Positions 8,883-15,890 of a stretch of DNA of 22,868 nucleotides are shown one piece after another (the stretch's first letter is position 1; every line of letters begins with the position of its first letter). Both the position numbers and the translations under genes were made by a program. The DNA is from Candidatus Bathyarchaeota archaeon (lineage in GTDB: Archaea > Thermoproteota > Bathyarchaeia > Bathyarchaeales > Bathycorpusculaceae). The notes under the pieces were generated by a model. That model was not told the DNA's origin. It searched no databases and saw only the letters and a program-made list of their open reading frames with translations. Location of the stretch: positions 1 through 22,868 of the forward strand of contig PIYA01000013.1 of the NCBI GenBank assembly GCA_003601785.1. The letters run 5' to 3'.

Positions 8883-9128
8883 ATGGGGATCACTAAAATG
8901 AAGGCTTGGTTGGACGTTACGGTTTTGCAGTGTCCAAACTGTGGGCACTACTATGCGGATGCCTCGTGGTACGTCATAGAAATGGAATCAGACATTCAAT
9001 GCGGAGAGTGTGGAAGAGAGTTCAACAGTAAGAGAAACGCAAAAGACCGTGTGATGCTTGAATTTGATATTGGTGAAAACGGAAAAATACAAGATGTGAA
9101 AGTCGCAGAGCATATGAAACTGAAATAA
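8883..9128 (+). CDS. Small zinc-ribbon protein of unknown function
   Basis: I do not recognise the family. The 81-residue soluble protein has two CxxC pairs, C17-P-N-C20 and C40-G-E-C43, separated by about 20 residues that include paired aromatics (HYYADASWYVIEM). This is the layout of a zinc ribbon. The C-terminal third is charged and beta-like with no further cysteines. Such proteins often bind nucleic acid or are subunits of larger complexes, but nothing here says which. The ATG at 8883 fits a leaderless start behind the TATA box at 8850; a second ATG at 8898 has no ribosome-binding sequence either. The stop is 8 nt from that of the convergent DUF917 gene, and both genes share tight flanks with ino1. 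Confidence 0.75.
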   Translation: MGITKMKAWLDVTVLQCPNCGHYYADASWYVIEMESDIQCGECGREFNSKRNAKDRVMLEFDIGENGKIQDVKVAEHMKLK

Positions 9129-9136
9129 CCAACGAA

Positions 9137-10243
9137 TCAGCCTTTGTTAATCACTAACTTTTCAAGTGGCACATAGCTTTCACGTATGTTTGACCTTTGG
9201 AGAACATCCTTCCACAATTCCAAACCCTTGCTGGTTCTCCATTTCTCCGGTGCAGGCAGACCCAAAACCGCGATTTTATTGCCTTCTTCTATCTTTTCCG
9301 CTGTTATGCACTTGCCAGTTTCACGATGCACTGGAGTTACAATGTCCGGGGCAATAGCTGCGAGTTTTCCGTTTTTGTAAGCAACTAGCACTTCGTTTTT
9401 CGCTTTAAACTCAAACGTGTTTCCAGAATATTCATCGGTTCCGTGAAGCTTCACGTTGACAAAGGTGAATCCAGCCTCCGTTTTTCTCTCAACGGAATCC
9501 ACCACACCTTCAAAAAGTTTTACACCTCCAGTTTCTTTCAAAACAGCCTTCACAGGCTCAACGGTTTTTCTGAGAAACCTTCCGATACGCATGGCTTTCG
9601 ACAAACTAAGCTGCACTGGTGAAGCCTTCACTTGAGCTCCCGTTAGAATTCTTCTGGCTGTATACGCGGTTTGATTCCATTCAGCGGCTAAAACTCTGGC
9701 TATTCTTTCAGCATCCCTCAAATCAGCGGTTTCCCTAACGATAACCATGTTCTTTGCGTGCAAATCTGCGACAACCATAGGTGCCAACGGAATATCATCT
9801 ATCGTGTAAACTTTCAGATGAACCTCCGGAACAGACCTTCCGGCACCGTCAGCATCAACAACTGGAATTTCACATCTAGCGGCTACGTCAACCGCCGTCA
9901 AGGTGTTAAGACCACCCAGCTCCACGGGGATTACGGCGTATGCGGAGAAATCAGCATACTCTTCCAAAGCTCTTAAAGTTTTGACAGCAGCATCCGCATC
10001 GTATTCAACGCTTGTTGTTGCTCCAACACACGCGAAATTTACAACTTTCGCAGCGTCAGGAACTTCTGATGGAGACACAAGTTGCACTTGATAACCGTCA
10101 GAAACAAGTTTTTCCACTATTTTATAGCCAGCTTCCGGGTCGCCACCCCCACCTGCGGAAAAGACTGCGGCACCGTCTACCAAATCCATCAGGTCTTGAT
10201 AGGTTAGAGTTTTCAAGCTCAGTCGCAACCTTGCTCTTTTCAA
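9137..10243 (-). CDS. DUF917 family protein (hydantoinase/oxoprolinase-associated)
   Basis: The 368-residue product resembles the DUF917 family: FSAGGGGDPEAGYKIVEKL near 28-46, VVNFACVGATTSVEYDADAAV, VIPVELGGLNTLTAVDVAAR near 105-124, and VVDADGAGRSVPEVHLKVY near 128-146. Relatives are often encoded beside hydantoinase or oxoprolinase subunits and some are described as thiohydantoin-processing enzymes, but no such partner is present here, so the substrate is unknown. The start is unsure: TTG at 10243, 10228 or 10216 all fit, and none has a clear ribosome-binding sequence. An AT-rich box at 10246-10255 would favour the shorter forms. It diverges from glyS and converges on the zinc-ribbon gene. 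Confidence 0.82.
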   Translation of the reverse strand: MKRARLRLSLKTLTYQDLMDLVDGAAVFSAGGGGDPEAGYKIVEKLVSDGYQVQLVSPSEVPDAAKVVNFACVGATTSVEYDADAAVKTLRALEEYADFSAYAVIPVELGGLNTLTAVDVAARCEIPVVDADGAGRSVPEVHLKVYTIDDIPLAPMVVADLHAKNMVIVRETADLRDAERIARVLAAEWNQTAYTARRILTGAQVKASPVQLSLSKAMRIGRFLRKTVEPVKAVLKETGGVKLFEGVVDSVERKTEAGFTFVNVKLHGTDEYSGNTFEFKAKNEVLVAYKNGKLAAIAPDIVTPVHRETGKCITAEKIEEGNKIAVLGLPAPEKWRTSKGLELWKDVLQRSNIRESYVPLEKLVINKG

Positions 10244-10305
10244 ACAATTTATTATCGAGAAAGCCTTAAGTCTTTATCAAAGTTACTGCGAGAGAAGGAT
10301 GAGAA

Positions 10306-12067
10306 ATGAGTGGAGAAACAAAGACACCGGACAAGTTTACAGCCATCAACGAGTTGGCGCGTCGACGAGGTTTCTTCTGGCAATCCTATGAAATATACGG
10401 GGGGGTAGGCGGTTTTGTAACCTACGGTTTGCTAGGAGCAAAACTTAAGCAGAATAGAGAACAAACTCAGAGAACTCTTCGTCAACAAGCTTGAGATAAT
10501 AGAGATAGAATCCCCGATAATTGCTCCAAGCAAGGTTTTCGAGGCTTCCGGACATGTGGAACACTTCAAAGAACCCATGGTTGAATGTCTAAAATGTAAG
10601 AGGAAATTCAGAGCAGACCATCTACTCCGAGAAAACACAAAAATAACAGCCTCAGAAGCCGAAAAGCTAAGCTTAGAAGAGCTGAAAGAGACAATCGAAA
10701 AAAACAACATCCGCTGTCCAGAATGCGGCGGCACACTAGGCGAACCAAAGTATTTTCTAACAATGTTCAAAACAACGATTGGTCCTTACTCAGACGCCGT
10801 TGGATACGGACGCCCAGAAGCAGCACAAGGAATCTTCGTGGAGTTTAGACGATTATACGATTTGGCTAGGGGGAAACTTCCTTTCGGCGCCATGCAGATA
10901 GGACACGCCTTAAGAAACGAAATCTCACCCAGACAAGGACTGATAAGATTAAGGGAATTCACGATAATAGACCTTGAATTCTTCTTCGACCCGGAAGAAC
11001 CAAACTGTTTCCTGCTGAAGAACGTCGGAGAGGAAAAACTGCGACTGGTTTTAGTTGAAAACAGACTGAAGGGTTCAGAAGAACCTGTTGAGGTCACAGT
11101 AAAAGAAGCGTTAAAAAAAGGTTACATAAAGGCTGAATGGCAAGCGGTCTTCATGGCACTAGCCAAAAACTTGTTGATAGAACTAGGCGTTCCAGCTGAA
11201 AAGCAACGTTTCATCGAAAAACTTCCATGGGAACAGGCACATTACGCTCTCCAGAGCTTTGACCAAGAGGTTTATGTTGAACGTTGGGGCTGGGTTGAGG
11301 TTTCCGGTCACGCCTATAGAACGGAATACGATCTGAAGAGACACATGCAGTTCAGCGGTGTGGACCTCCGTGTCTTTAAAGAGTATGAAAAGCCCGTTGA
11401 AAAGGAGAAGACGGTCATAAGACCTATCATGGCTAAGCTTGGTCCAGCCTTTAAGACGGAAGCCGCAAAGGTCGCCGAGATGCTTTCCAGAGTTGATCCT
11501 GAAAAGGTGGAGGATGCTCTCAAAAGGAAGGGTTGGTACATGCTTGGGAAATACAAGATTCTCCCGGAGTACATAGAAGTCACGCATCAGAAAAATGTGG
11601 AGCGCGGAAAAAGGTTCATTCCACACGTTGTCGAACCGAGTTTCGGTTCAGATAGACTTGTTTACGTAACTCTTGAATACGCCTATCACATCAAGGATGG
11701 CAGAGTCATACTAAGGTTTCCAAGGGATATAGCGCCCATACAAGTTTGCGTATACCCGCTTGTGAGTAAGGATGGTCTTCCAGAAAAGGCGTTTAAAGTT
11801 TACAAGATGCTTGTTGATGAAGGGTTTGTTGTGGAATACGATGAAGCGGGTTCCATTGGAAGGAGATACGCTAGGGCAGACGAGGTTGGTATACCCTTAG
11901 GGATAACGATAGATTATGAAACGCTTAAAGATGACACGGTTACCATTCGCGACCGCGACTCGTGGAAGCAGGTTAGAAGCGTTATCGGAGAACTCCCAGA
12001 ACTCTTACACAAATATTTCCGTAAGAAAATAGATTTTGAAGACTTAGGCAACCCCTTAAAAGACTGA
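10306..12067 (+). CDS. glyS: Glycyl-tRNA synthetase, class II, with an internal frameshift
   Basis: Charges tRNA-Gly. The ATG at 10306 follows AAGGATGAG. Codons 1-49 read in frame 1 (ELARRRGFFWQSYEIYGGVGGFVTYGLLGAKLKQ), but this frame then stops at 10494. From ATA at 10454 the next frame continues without a break to the TGA at 12065-12067. Joined through one missing codon, the product would be ~587 residues, the usual archaeal size. It has zinc-type cysteines near 95/98 and 138/141, motif 2 (RNEISPRQGLIRLREF), motif 3 region EPSFGSDRLVYV, and a C-terminal anticodon-binding domain beginning APIQVCVYPL. The simplest cause is loss of one TA dinucleotide in AATATAG, now AATAG at 10453-10457. It may be a sequencing error or a real lesion. 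It leads a run with DUF47 and endA. Confidence 0.9.
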
Positions 12068-12078
12068 TTTTCGTTATC

Positions 12079-12086
12079 TTTTTTAA
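12079..12086 (+). promoter_or_regulatory. T-run and TATA-like element between glyS and the DUF47 gene
   Basis: A run of six T followed by AA lies 12 nt after the glyS stop. As an oligo-T tract it may end glyS transcription. As a TATA-like box its spacing to the ATG at 12103 is about 20 nt, giving a near-leaderless DUF47 transcript. Either reading is tentative. Confidence 0.3.
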
Positions 12087-12102
12087 TGATTCAGCATATC
12101 TA

Positions 12103-12801
12103 ATGTTGAGAGTCAAATCCGTTTTAGAGAGGCGGGAAAACTTGGTGCTTCCAGCGGAAACAGAAGAACGTGTGAAACGCAGAGCTTTAAGCGTTTGTCA
12201 AGATCATCTCAGAAAGGTTTTGAACTTGACTAGGAAAATCCCTCAGATGATAGACTGCTTCATAAAAAACGACAGAGAAGGAGCGAAACAGCTGCTTAAC
12301 GAAATTAGAAGTGGAGAGGATGAGGTTGACAACGCTAGGAGAATGGTTTCACAAGAACTGGCTGAAATAGGAGCGATACTCTTGAGCCGAGAGGATTTTC
12401 TAAGGTTTACAAACTTGTCAAGTGAAATTGCAGACTTCTGTGAAGGCATAGCTTTTCGACTTCTCGAAATAATGGAGCACGACTGGAATGTGCCGATGGA
12501 TATAAAGGAAGACTTGTTAAAACTTTCAGAGGCAGTTTTGGACACTGTGGTCAAGCTTAGGGAGGCGATGATGATGTTGAATTATGGGTCAGCCAACGTT
12601 ATGGAGAAAGCCAAAGATGTTGAGGTTGCTGAAAGAACAGTTGACGAGTTTTACAGAGAGGTTGAGATAAAACTGATAAGCACCAAACTTGAGTTTCCAG
12701 CGTTAATTCTTCTAAGGGATATAATCCAACTCTTAGAGGATTCAGCGGACAAAGCTGAAGATGCAGCTGACGCGGCTCGCATTTTATCCTTAATAATGTA
12801 A
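12103..12801 (+). CDS. DUF47 (PhoU-like) protein
   Basis: The 232-residue, all-helical, highly charged soluble protein matches the DUF47 family, whose members resemble PhoU and are usually linked to Pit-type phosphate transporters. Features in order: an N-terminal segment HLRKVLNLTRKIPQMIDCFIKND, the family-like EVDNARRMVSQELAEIGAILLSREDFLRF near 69-97, and a C-terminal helix DIIQLLEDSADKAEDAADAARILSLI near 206-231. Helices with acidic and His residues in this family can bind metal. No phosphate transporter is adjacent. The ATG at 12103 lacks a Shine-Dalgarno, and an internal ribosome-binding start is not evident. It sits between glyS (35 nt) and endA (14 nt), so its job here may be unrelated to classical pho regulation. 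Confidence 0.82.
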   Translation: MLRVKSVLERRENLVLPAETEERVKRRALSVCQDHLRKVLNLTRKIPQMIDCFIKNDREGAKQLLNEIRSGEDEVDNARRMVSQELAEIGAILLSREDFLRFTNLSSEIADFCEGIAFRLLEIMEHDWNVPMDIKEDLLKLSEAVLDTVVKLREAMMMLNYGSANVMEKAKDVEVAERTVDEFYREVEIKLISTKLEFPALILLRDIIQLLEDSADKAEDAADAARILSLIM

Positions 12802-12815
12802 AAGGGAACATTCAG

Positions 12816-13373
12816 ATGCCTAAAAAAATCAACGTTGAATTTATCGAAAACTTCTTGGTCGTTTGGAACCCTGAAGATGGAACAAGACTTTACAAGAAAG
12901 GGTTTTATGGAAAACCTGTGGGAATCCCGAAACCAAAAATTCCGGAGTTTAAGGTTCCGTTGATTTTAGACTTGATGGAAGGTTTATACTTAGCAGAGAA
13001 GGGAATGATAAAAGTGTACGAAGGTTCTGAAAAAACTAAGGTAGGTCTACGAAAACTGCGTCAAAAAGCTAGACAGTTATACGAAGAATTCGACGATAAA
13101 TACGCTGTTTACCGAGACTTACGCGACAACGGCTTAATCGTTACACCCGGAATAAAATTCGGATGCGACTTCGCAGTTTACAAGCACGGGCCAGGAATAG
13201 AGCACGCACCCTACATGGTTTCCGTCAAGAAGGCTAAATCAGAGATAACGGCCACCGAGATTGTTAAGGCTGGAAGACTGGCGACAACCGTGAGAAAAAG
13301 GTTCATAATAGCGGTTCCAGACCTTGAAAAGGGAAGGATAAGATATCTAATATTCAAATGGTTTAAGGCATGA
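12816..13373 (+). CDS. endA: tRNA-splicing endonuclease
   Basis: Cuts introns from archaeal pre-tRNAs at bulge-helix-bulge motifs, leaving 2',3'-cyclic phosphate ends. The 185-residue length matches the homotetrameric form. An N-terminal domain of about 85 residues precedes the catalytic domain, which holds the triad in canonical order: Y122 in FGCDFAVY, H130 in IEHAPY, and K161 in LATTVRKRF (residue roles assigned by motif). GIKFGCDFAVY is the family signature. The ATG lies 14 nt after the DUF47 stop with AAAGGGA upstream, so the two are probably co-transcribed. Its presence implies intron-containing tRNA genes elsewhere in the genome, and it fits the translation theme of the neighbourhood. 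Confidence 0.94.
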   Translation: MPKKINVEFIENFLVVWNPEDGTRLYKKGFYGKPVGIPKPKIPEFKVPLILDLMEGLYLAEKGMIKVYEGSEKTKVGLRKLRQKARQLYEEFDDKYAVYRDLRDNGLIVTPGIKFGCDFAVYKHGPGIEHAPYMVSVKKAKSEITATEIVKAGRLATTVRKRFIIAVPDLEKGRIRYLIFKWFKA

Positions 13374-13382
13374 AACTTACAG

Positions 13383-13451
13383 TTATAGAGTCTTCTGGTG
13401 TTTTTCTATAATGTTCAGTAATTCTTCTTCTAATGTAGGTTTCTCCCCCAT
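13383..13451 (-). CDS. Possible 22-residue peptide directly after the nucleotidyltransferase
   Basis: On the minus strand an ATG follows the nucleotidyltransferase TAA with no gap, giving MGEKPTLEEELLNIIEKHQK plus two residues before a TAA. The peptide is charged and predicted helical. It has no Shine-Dalgarno of its own and could only be made by re-initiation after the upstream stop. It may equally be a relic of a longer gene or chance. I have no homology evidence. Confidence 0.2.
   Translation of the reverse strand: MGEKPTLEEELLNIIEKHQKTL
13399..13406 (+). terminator. Oligo-T tract, possible endA terminator
   Basis: A run of five T at 13401-13405, 27 nt after the endA stop, within a T-rich stretch. 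Archaeal polymerase can terminate on oligo-T without a hairpin, and none is seen. It overlaps the possible 22-residue reading frame on the other strand. Confidence 0.35.
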
Positions 13452-14723
13452 TTAACTCGGCATTAATGTTTGATTTATGAATTCTCCTCTTACATATTGA
13501 TGCGGATAGATTTTTGTCGCTTTTAACCTGCAACCTTCCGCTATCGTTACATCATCCGCGATGACAGAAACCGAATCTATTTTTGTCGGTTTTTTCGGGG
13601 TTGAAAGGATTGTTACGTGTCGTCCTATGATGCTTTCTTTCACCTCTGCCTTTTCTTTGATTATAACCCTGTCCATAATCGCAGAATTCACTATCGTGAC
13701 TCCGTTGCTTATTTTCGTGTAGTTATCAATGCATGAATTCACTATCCTTACATTGTTACCTATTTTACAGTGCCGTCCTATCAGAACAGAACCTTTAACC
13801 TCTATTTTCCCCTGCTTAATCTTTCTTATGATTTCCTTTCTCCTCTTCATCGACTCCACGCTTTCACCTTGAACCCACACCCTCGTTTCCTCGTCTATCC
13901 TTCCACCGAAGTCTGTCAGAGATGAGAATCGACCGTTAAGCATGTCCTTCACGGCTTCTAAGTAGCGTTCTGGAGTGCCTACGTCGTACCAGCTTCCCTT
14001 TAGAGTGTAGCCGTACACTGGTCTTCCAGTTTTTATTAGATACGGAATGAAGTCGTAGCCGAAGTCTAAGCGGTGTCGCTCCTTGATTATTTCTTTAACC
14101 CCCTTCTCTTTGAATATCTTCCTTATTTCCGGAGACACCATGTACAAGCCTGTGTTAGCAAGATTTGAGGGCGCTTCTTTCGGTAACGGTTTTTCAACGA
14201 ATCTTGCGATTCGCATATTTTTGTTTATGTCTGCTATCCCGTAGCCTTCGACGTTTTCAACCTCTCTCAAAGCAATGGTCATGATGGCTCCTTTCTTTTG
14301 ATGGAACTCTACGAGTTCTTTTAAATCAACATCGAAAATGTTGTCTCCTTGCACCGCAAAGACGGGGTCTTTAACGTTGTAGTATTCCATGTTTATTCTC
14401 GCGGAGTCTGCGCTGCCGACATCTTCAACGTTTGGCTGATATTTGATGTGGACGCGGGGGCTTATACGGTATCTTGCAGAGAATCCGTAGCCAGATTCGA
14501 AATAGTCGTGGAGGTCTCTGTAGTTTGTGTAGCCTTTCACTCCGAAGATGAAGTTTTTTATGCCTTGACGAGCAAGAGACAGCAAGGAAAACTCTATTAA
14601 GGGTCTGTTTAAAAGTCGGAGGCAAGCCTTACTCGTTTCCGCTGTGAGTGGAAGTAAACGTTTAGCTTTTCCACCGACGGGAATTATTACCCTCAATCTT
14701 TCAGGTGCATAATCATCATGCAA
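13452..14723 (-). CDS. Sugar-1-phosphate nucleotidyltransferase with left-handed beta-helix domain
   Basis: Makes an NDP-sugar from NTP and a sugar-1-phosphate. The 423-residue product has an N-terminal NTP-transferase domain: VIIPVGGKAKRLLPLTAETSKACLRLLNRPLIEF (13-46), FAVQGDNIFDVDL with the metal-binding Asp, GYGIADINKNMRIARFVEKP, and GSWYDVGTPERYLEA. A C-terminal half of hexapeptide-like repeats follows (IEVKGSVLIGRHCKIGNNVRIVNSCIDNYTKI and on), forming a beta-helix that may add acyltransferase or regulatory function. Similarity is to the GlmU/glucose-1-phosphate thymidylyltransferase group; the exact sugar and nucleotide cannot be told. The start is TTG at 14723, because GGTGAT lies five nucleotides upstream and an in-frame stop just before it. 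TTG at 14696 is possible but would lose only a non-conserved leader. Confidence 0.87.
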   Translation of the reverse strand: MHDDYAPERLRVIIPVGGKAKRLLPLTAETSKACLRLLNRPLIEFSLLSLARQGIKNFIFGVKGYTNYRDLHDYFESGYGFSARYRISPRVHIKYQPNVEDVGSADSARINMEYYNVKDPVFAVQGDNIFDVDLKELVEFHQKKGAIMTIALREVENVEGYGIADINKNMRIARFVEKPLPKEAPSNLANTGLYMVSPEIRKIFKEKGVKEIIKERHRLDFGYDFIPYLIKTGRPVYGYTLKGSWYDVGTPERYLEAVKDMLNGRFSSLTDFGGRIDEETRVWVQGESVESMKRRKEIIRKIKQGKIEVKGSVLIGRHCKIGNNVRIVNSCIDNYTKISNGVTIVNSAIMDRVIIKEKAEVKESIIGRHVTILSTPKKPTKIDSVSVIADDVTIAEGCRLKATKIYPHQYVRGEFINQTLMPS

Positions 14724-14741
14724 AAGTCATCACCATGACTT
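14724..14741 (-). promoter_or_regulatory. Hairpin with the Shine-Dalgarno in its loop, abutting the nucleotidyltransferase start
   Basis: On the minus strand, AAGTCAT-GGTG-ATGACTT forms a perfect 7-bp stem with a 4-nt loop. The loop is the GGTG of the Shine-Dalgarno, and the stem ends directly at the TTG start codon. A TATA-like CATAAAAC at 14755-14762 predicts a transcript start close to the hairpin, so it may be only partly transcribed. Confidence 0.35.
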
Positions 14742-14800
14742 GTAGACATTTGTAGTTTTATGTTTTCAACGTGTATTAAACTTTCGAAATCTGCGTGAAA

Positions 14801-14808
14801 TCTTATAA
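14801..14808 (+). promoter_or_regulatory. Probable TATA box for the UbiA gene
   Basis: TCTTATAA is preceded by GTGAAA, a BRE-like purine-rich stretch. It predicts a transcript start near 14832, which lies after the TTG at 14829 and 18 nt before the ATG at 14850. This favours the ATG as the real start. Confidence 0.5.
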
Positions 14809-14849
14809 CCCTAAAGTTTTAATTATGGTTGGCTAAAAGGTTGGAAAAC

Positions 14850-15701
14850 ATGAGCAAAACCAGCGGTTACCTACGCTTAATGCGGCCTATAAACTGCATA
14901 ATGATGGGGATTGCGGTCATAGTCGGCATGGTTCTTGCAAACCCTGATTTTTCAAAATTTCAATTTTTAAACGCTGTAAACGGCTTCTTAACCGGTTTTA
15001 TGTTAACCGCATCCTCCATGGCTATAAACGACTATTATGACAGAGAAATTGACGCTGTAAACGAGCCTAACCGTCCAATCCCAAGCGGCCTCATCAAACC
15101 AGAAGACGCGTTGGTCTTCGCAATAATCCTCGCAGTTATAGGAGTTATAGCGGCATCTTTGATTAACACTCTCTGTCTTTTAACAGCTGTGGTTTCATGG
15201 ATAATCTCAGTGGTATATGCAACCTCGGGGAAACGCACAGGTCTTCTCGGAAACTTTCTCGTCAGCACCTGTGTAGCTATACCGTTTATCTATGGCAGCA
15301 TAGTAGTGGTTGGCACTGTGAAATCGAACGTTCTGATTTTTGCCTCCATGGCCTTCCTTTCAAACACTGGCAGAGAGATAACGAAGGGGATAGTTGACGT
15401 TCAAGGAGATAAAATGAAGAATGTCAAAACTTTAGCTGTGCGTTACGGAGAGAAAACCGCGGCGGTCATAGCTGTTCTCTTTTATTTAGCCGCGGTTTCG
15501 TTAACACCTTTACCTTGGCTTCTGAACCTCACTTCTTTCTGGTTTATTCCGCTGGTGTGCGTAACAGATGTTGGACTTGCGGTTTCATCCGTCATGCTTC
15601 TCAAGGATTATTCGAGGGAAAACGCCAGAAAAATCAAGAAAATTGTTCTCTTATGGTTCCTCATAGGATTATTGGCATTTGTTATAGGTGCTTTAAAGTG
15701 A
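14850..15701 (+). CDS. UbiA-family prenyltransferase, probable digeranylgeranylglyceryl phosphate synthase
   Basis: Integral membrane enzyme that attaches the second geranylgeranyl chain to geranylgeranylglyceryl phosphate, a core step of archaeal ether-lipid synthesis. The 283-residue product carries both Asp-rich motifs of the family: NDYYDREIDAVNEPNRPIPSG near residues 60-80 and DVQGDKMKNVKTLAVRYG in the second half, the latter typical of the archaeal lipid branch rather than of quinone or heme prenyltransferases. About eight hydrophobic segments are visible. The frame extends to a TTG at 14829, but the TATA box position favours the ATG at 14850. It diverges from the nucleotidyltransferase and is followed, 178 nt later, by asnS on the same strand. 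Confidence 0.88.
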   Translation: MSKTSGYLRLMRPINCIMMGIAVIVGMVLANPDFSKFQFLNAVNGFLTGFMLTASSMAINDYYDREIDAVNEPNRPIPSGLIKPEDALVFAIILAVIGVIAASLINTLCLLTAVVSWIISVVYATSGKRTGLLGNFLVSTCVAIPFIYGSIVVVGTVKSNVLIFASMAFLSNTGREITKGIVDVQGDKMKNVKTLAVRYGEKTAAVIAVLFYLAAVSLTPLPWLLNLTSFWFIPLVCVTDVGLAVSSVMLLKDYSRENARKIKKIVLLWFLIGLLAFVIGALK

Positions 15702-15728
15702 GTGAATCTTACCAAATTCAATTAACTT

Positions 15729-15890
15729 ATGTTGAGCGCAAAACATTTAAAATATACCATTCTTATGGTATTCTGGTGCCTAGGGTGCAAGGTGAATGTT
15801 TTAACTTTGCCTAAACATTCCAAACCTTTTTGTAAAGTTGCAGCTTCTACTTCGAAGATTTTGAAGGAGGTTCAGGTTGATGAGTGTTAG
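15729..15890 (+). CDS. Possible 53-codon upstream reading frame overlapping the asnS start
   Basis: ATG at 15729 opens 53 codons ending in TAG at 15888-15890, overlapping asnS by 11 nt in another frame. It includes VFWCLGCKVNVL and three further-spaced Cys in all (C17, C20, C35) plus a final Cys. It starts before the predicted asnS transcript start and has no ribosome-binding sequence, so translation of the full frame would require readthrough from UbiA. A shorter in-frame GTG follows AAG at 15789. Probably chance, but recorded because it covers the leader. Confidence 0.15.
   Translation: MLSAKHLKYTILMVFWCLGCKVNVLTLPKHSKPFCKVAASTSKILKEVQVDEC
15744..15771 (+). promoter_or_regulatory. asnS promoter: TATA box followed by a perfect palindrome
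   Basis: CATTTAAAATATA (from 15744) is a good archaeal TATA box, predicting a transcript start near 15775. It runs into ATACCAT-TCTT-ATGGTAT (15754-15771), a perfect 7-bp inverted repeat with a 4-nt spacer. The repeat lies between TATA and the predicted start, where a bound repressor would block polymerase. The operator role is inferred. Confidence 0.45.
15789..15840 (+). promoter_or_regulatory. Structured 5' leader of asnS, possible pseudoknot
   Basis: GAATGTTT (15794-15801) and AAACATTC (15813-15820) are perfect 8-nt complements around an 11-nt loop. Outside them AAGGT (15789-15793) can pair with ACCTT (15824-15828) across a CAA bulge. The loop sequence AACTTT (15803-15808) is complementary to AAAGTT (15834-15839), extendable by wobble pairs. 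Hairpin and loop pairing could coexist as an H-type pseudoknot or compete as alternatives. A T5 tract lies within the 3' part (15827-15831). No known archaeal RNA class is recognised. Confidence 0.35.

Noticed and set aside
10397..10405. Run of G in glyS as the cause of the frameshift
   Set aside because: The reading frame stays in good GlyRS sequence (GGVGGFVTYGLLGAKLKQ) for 16 codons after it; the break is at 10453-10457.
11183..11626. 147-codon minus-strand frame
   Set aside because: It is antisense within the intact catalytic part of glyS and has no family-like features.
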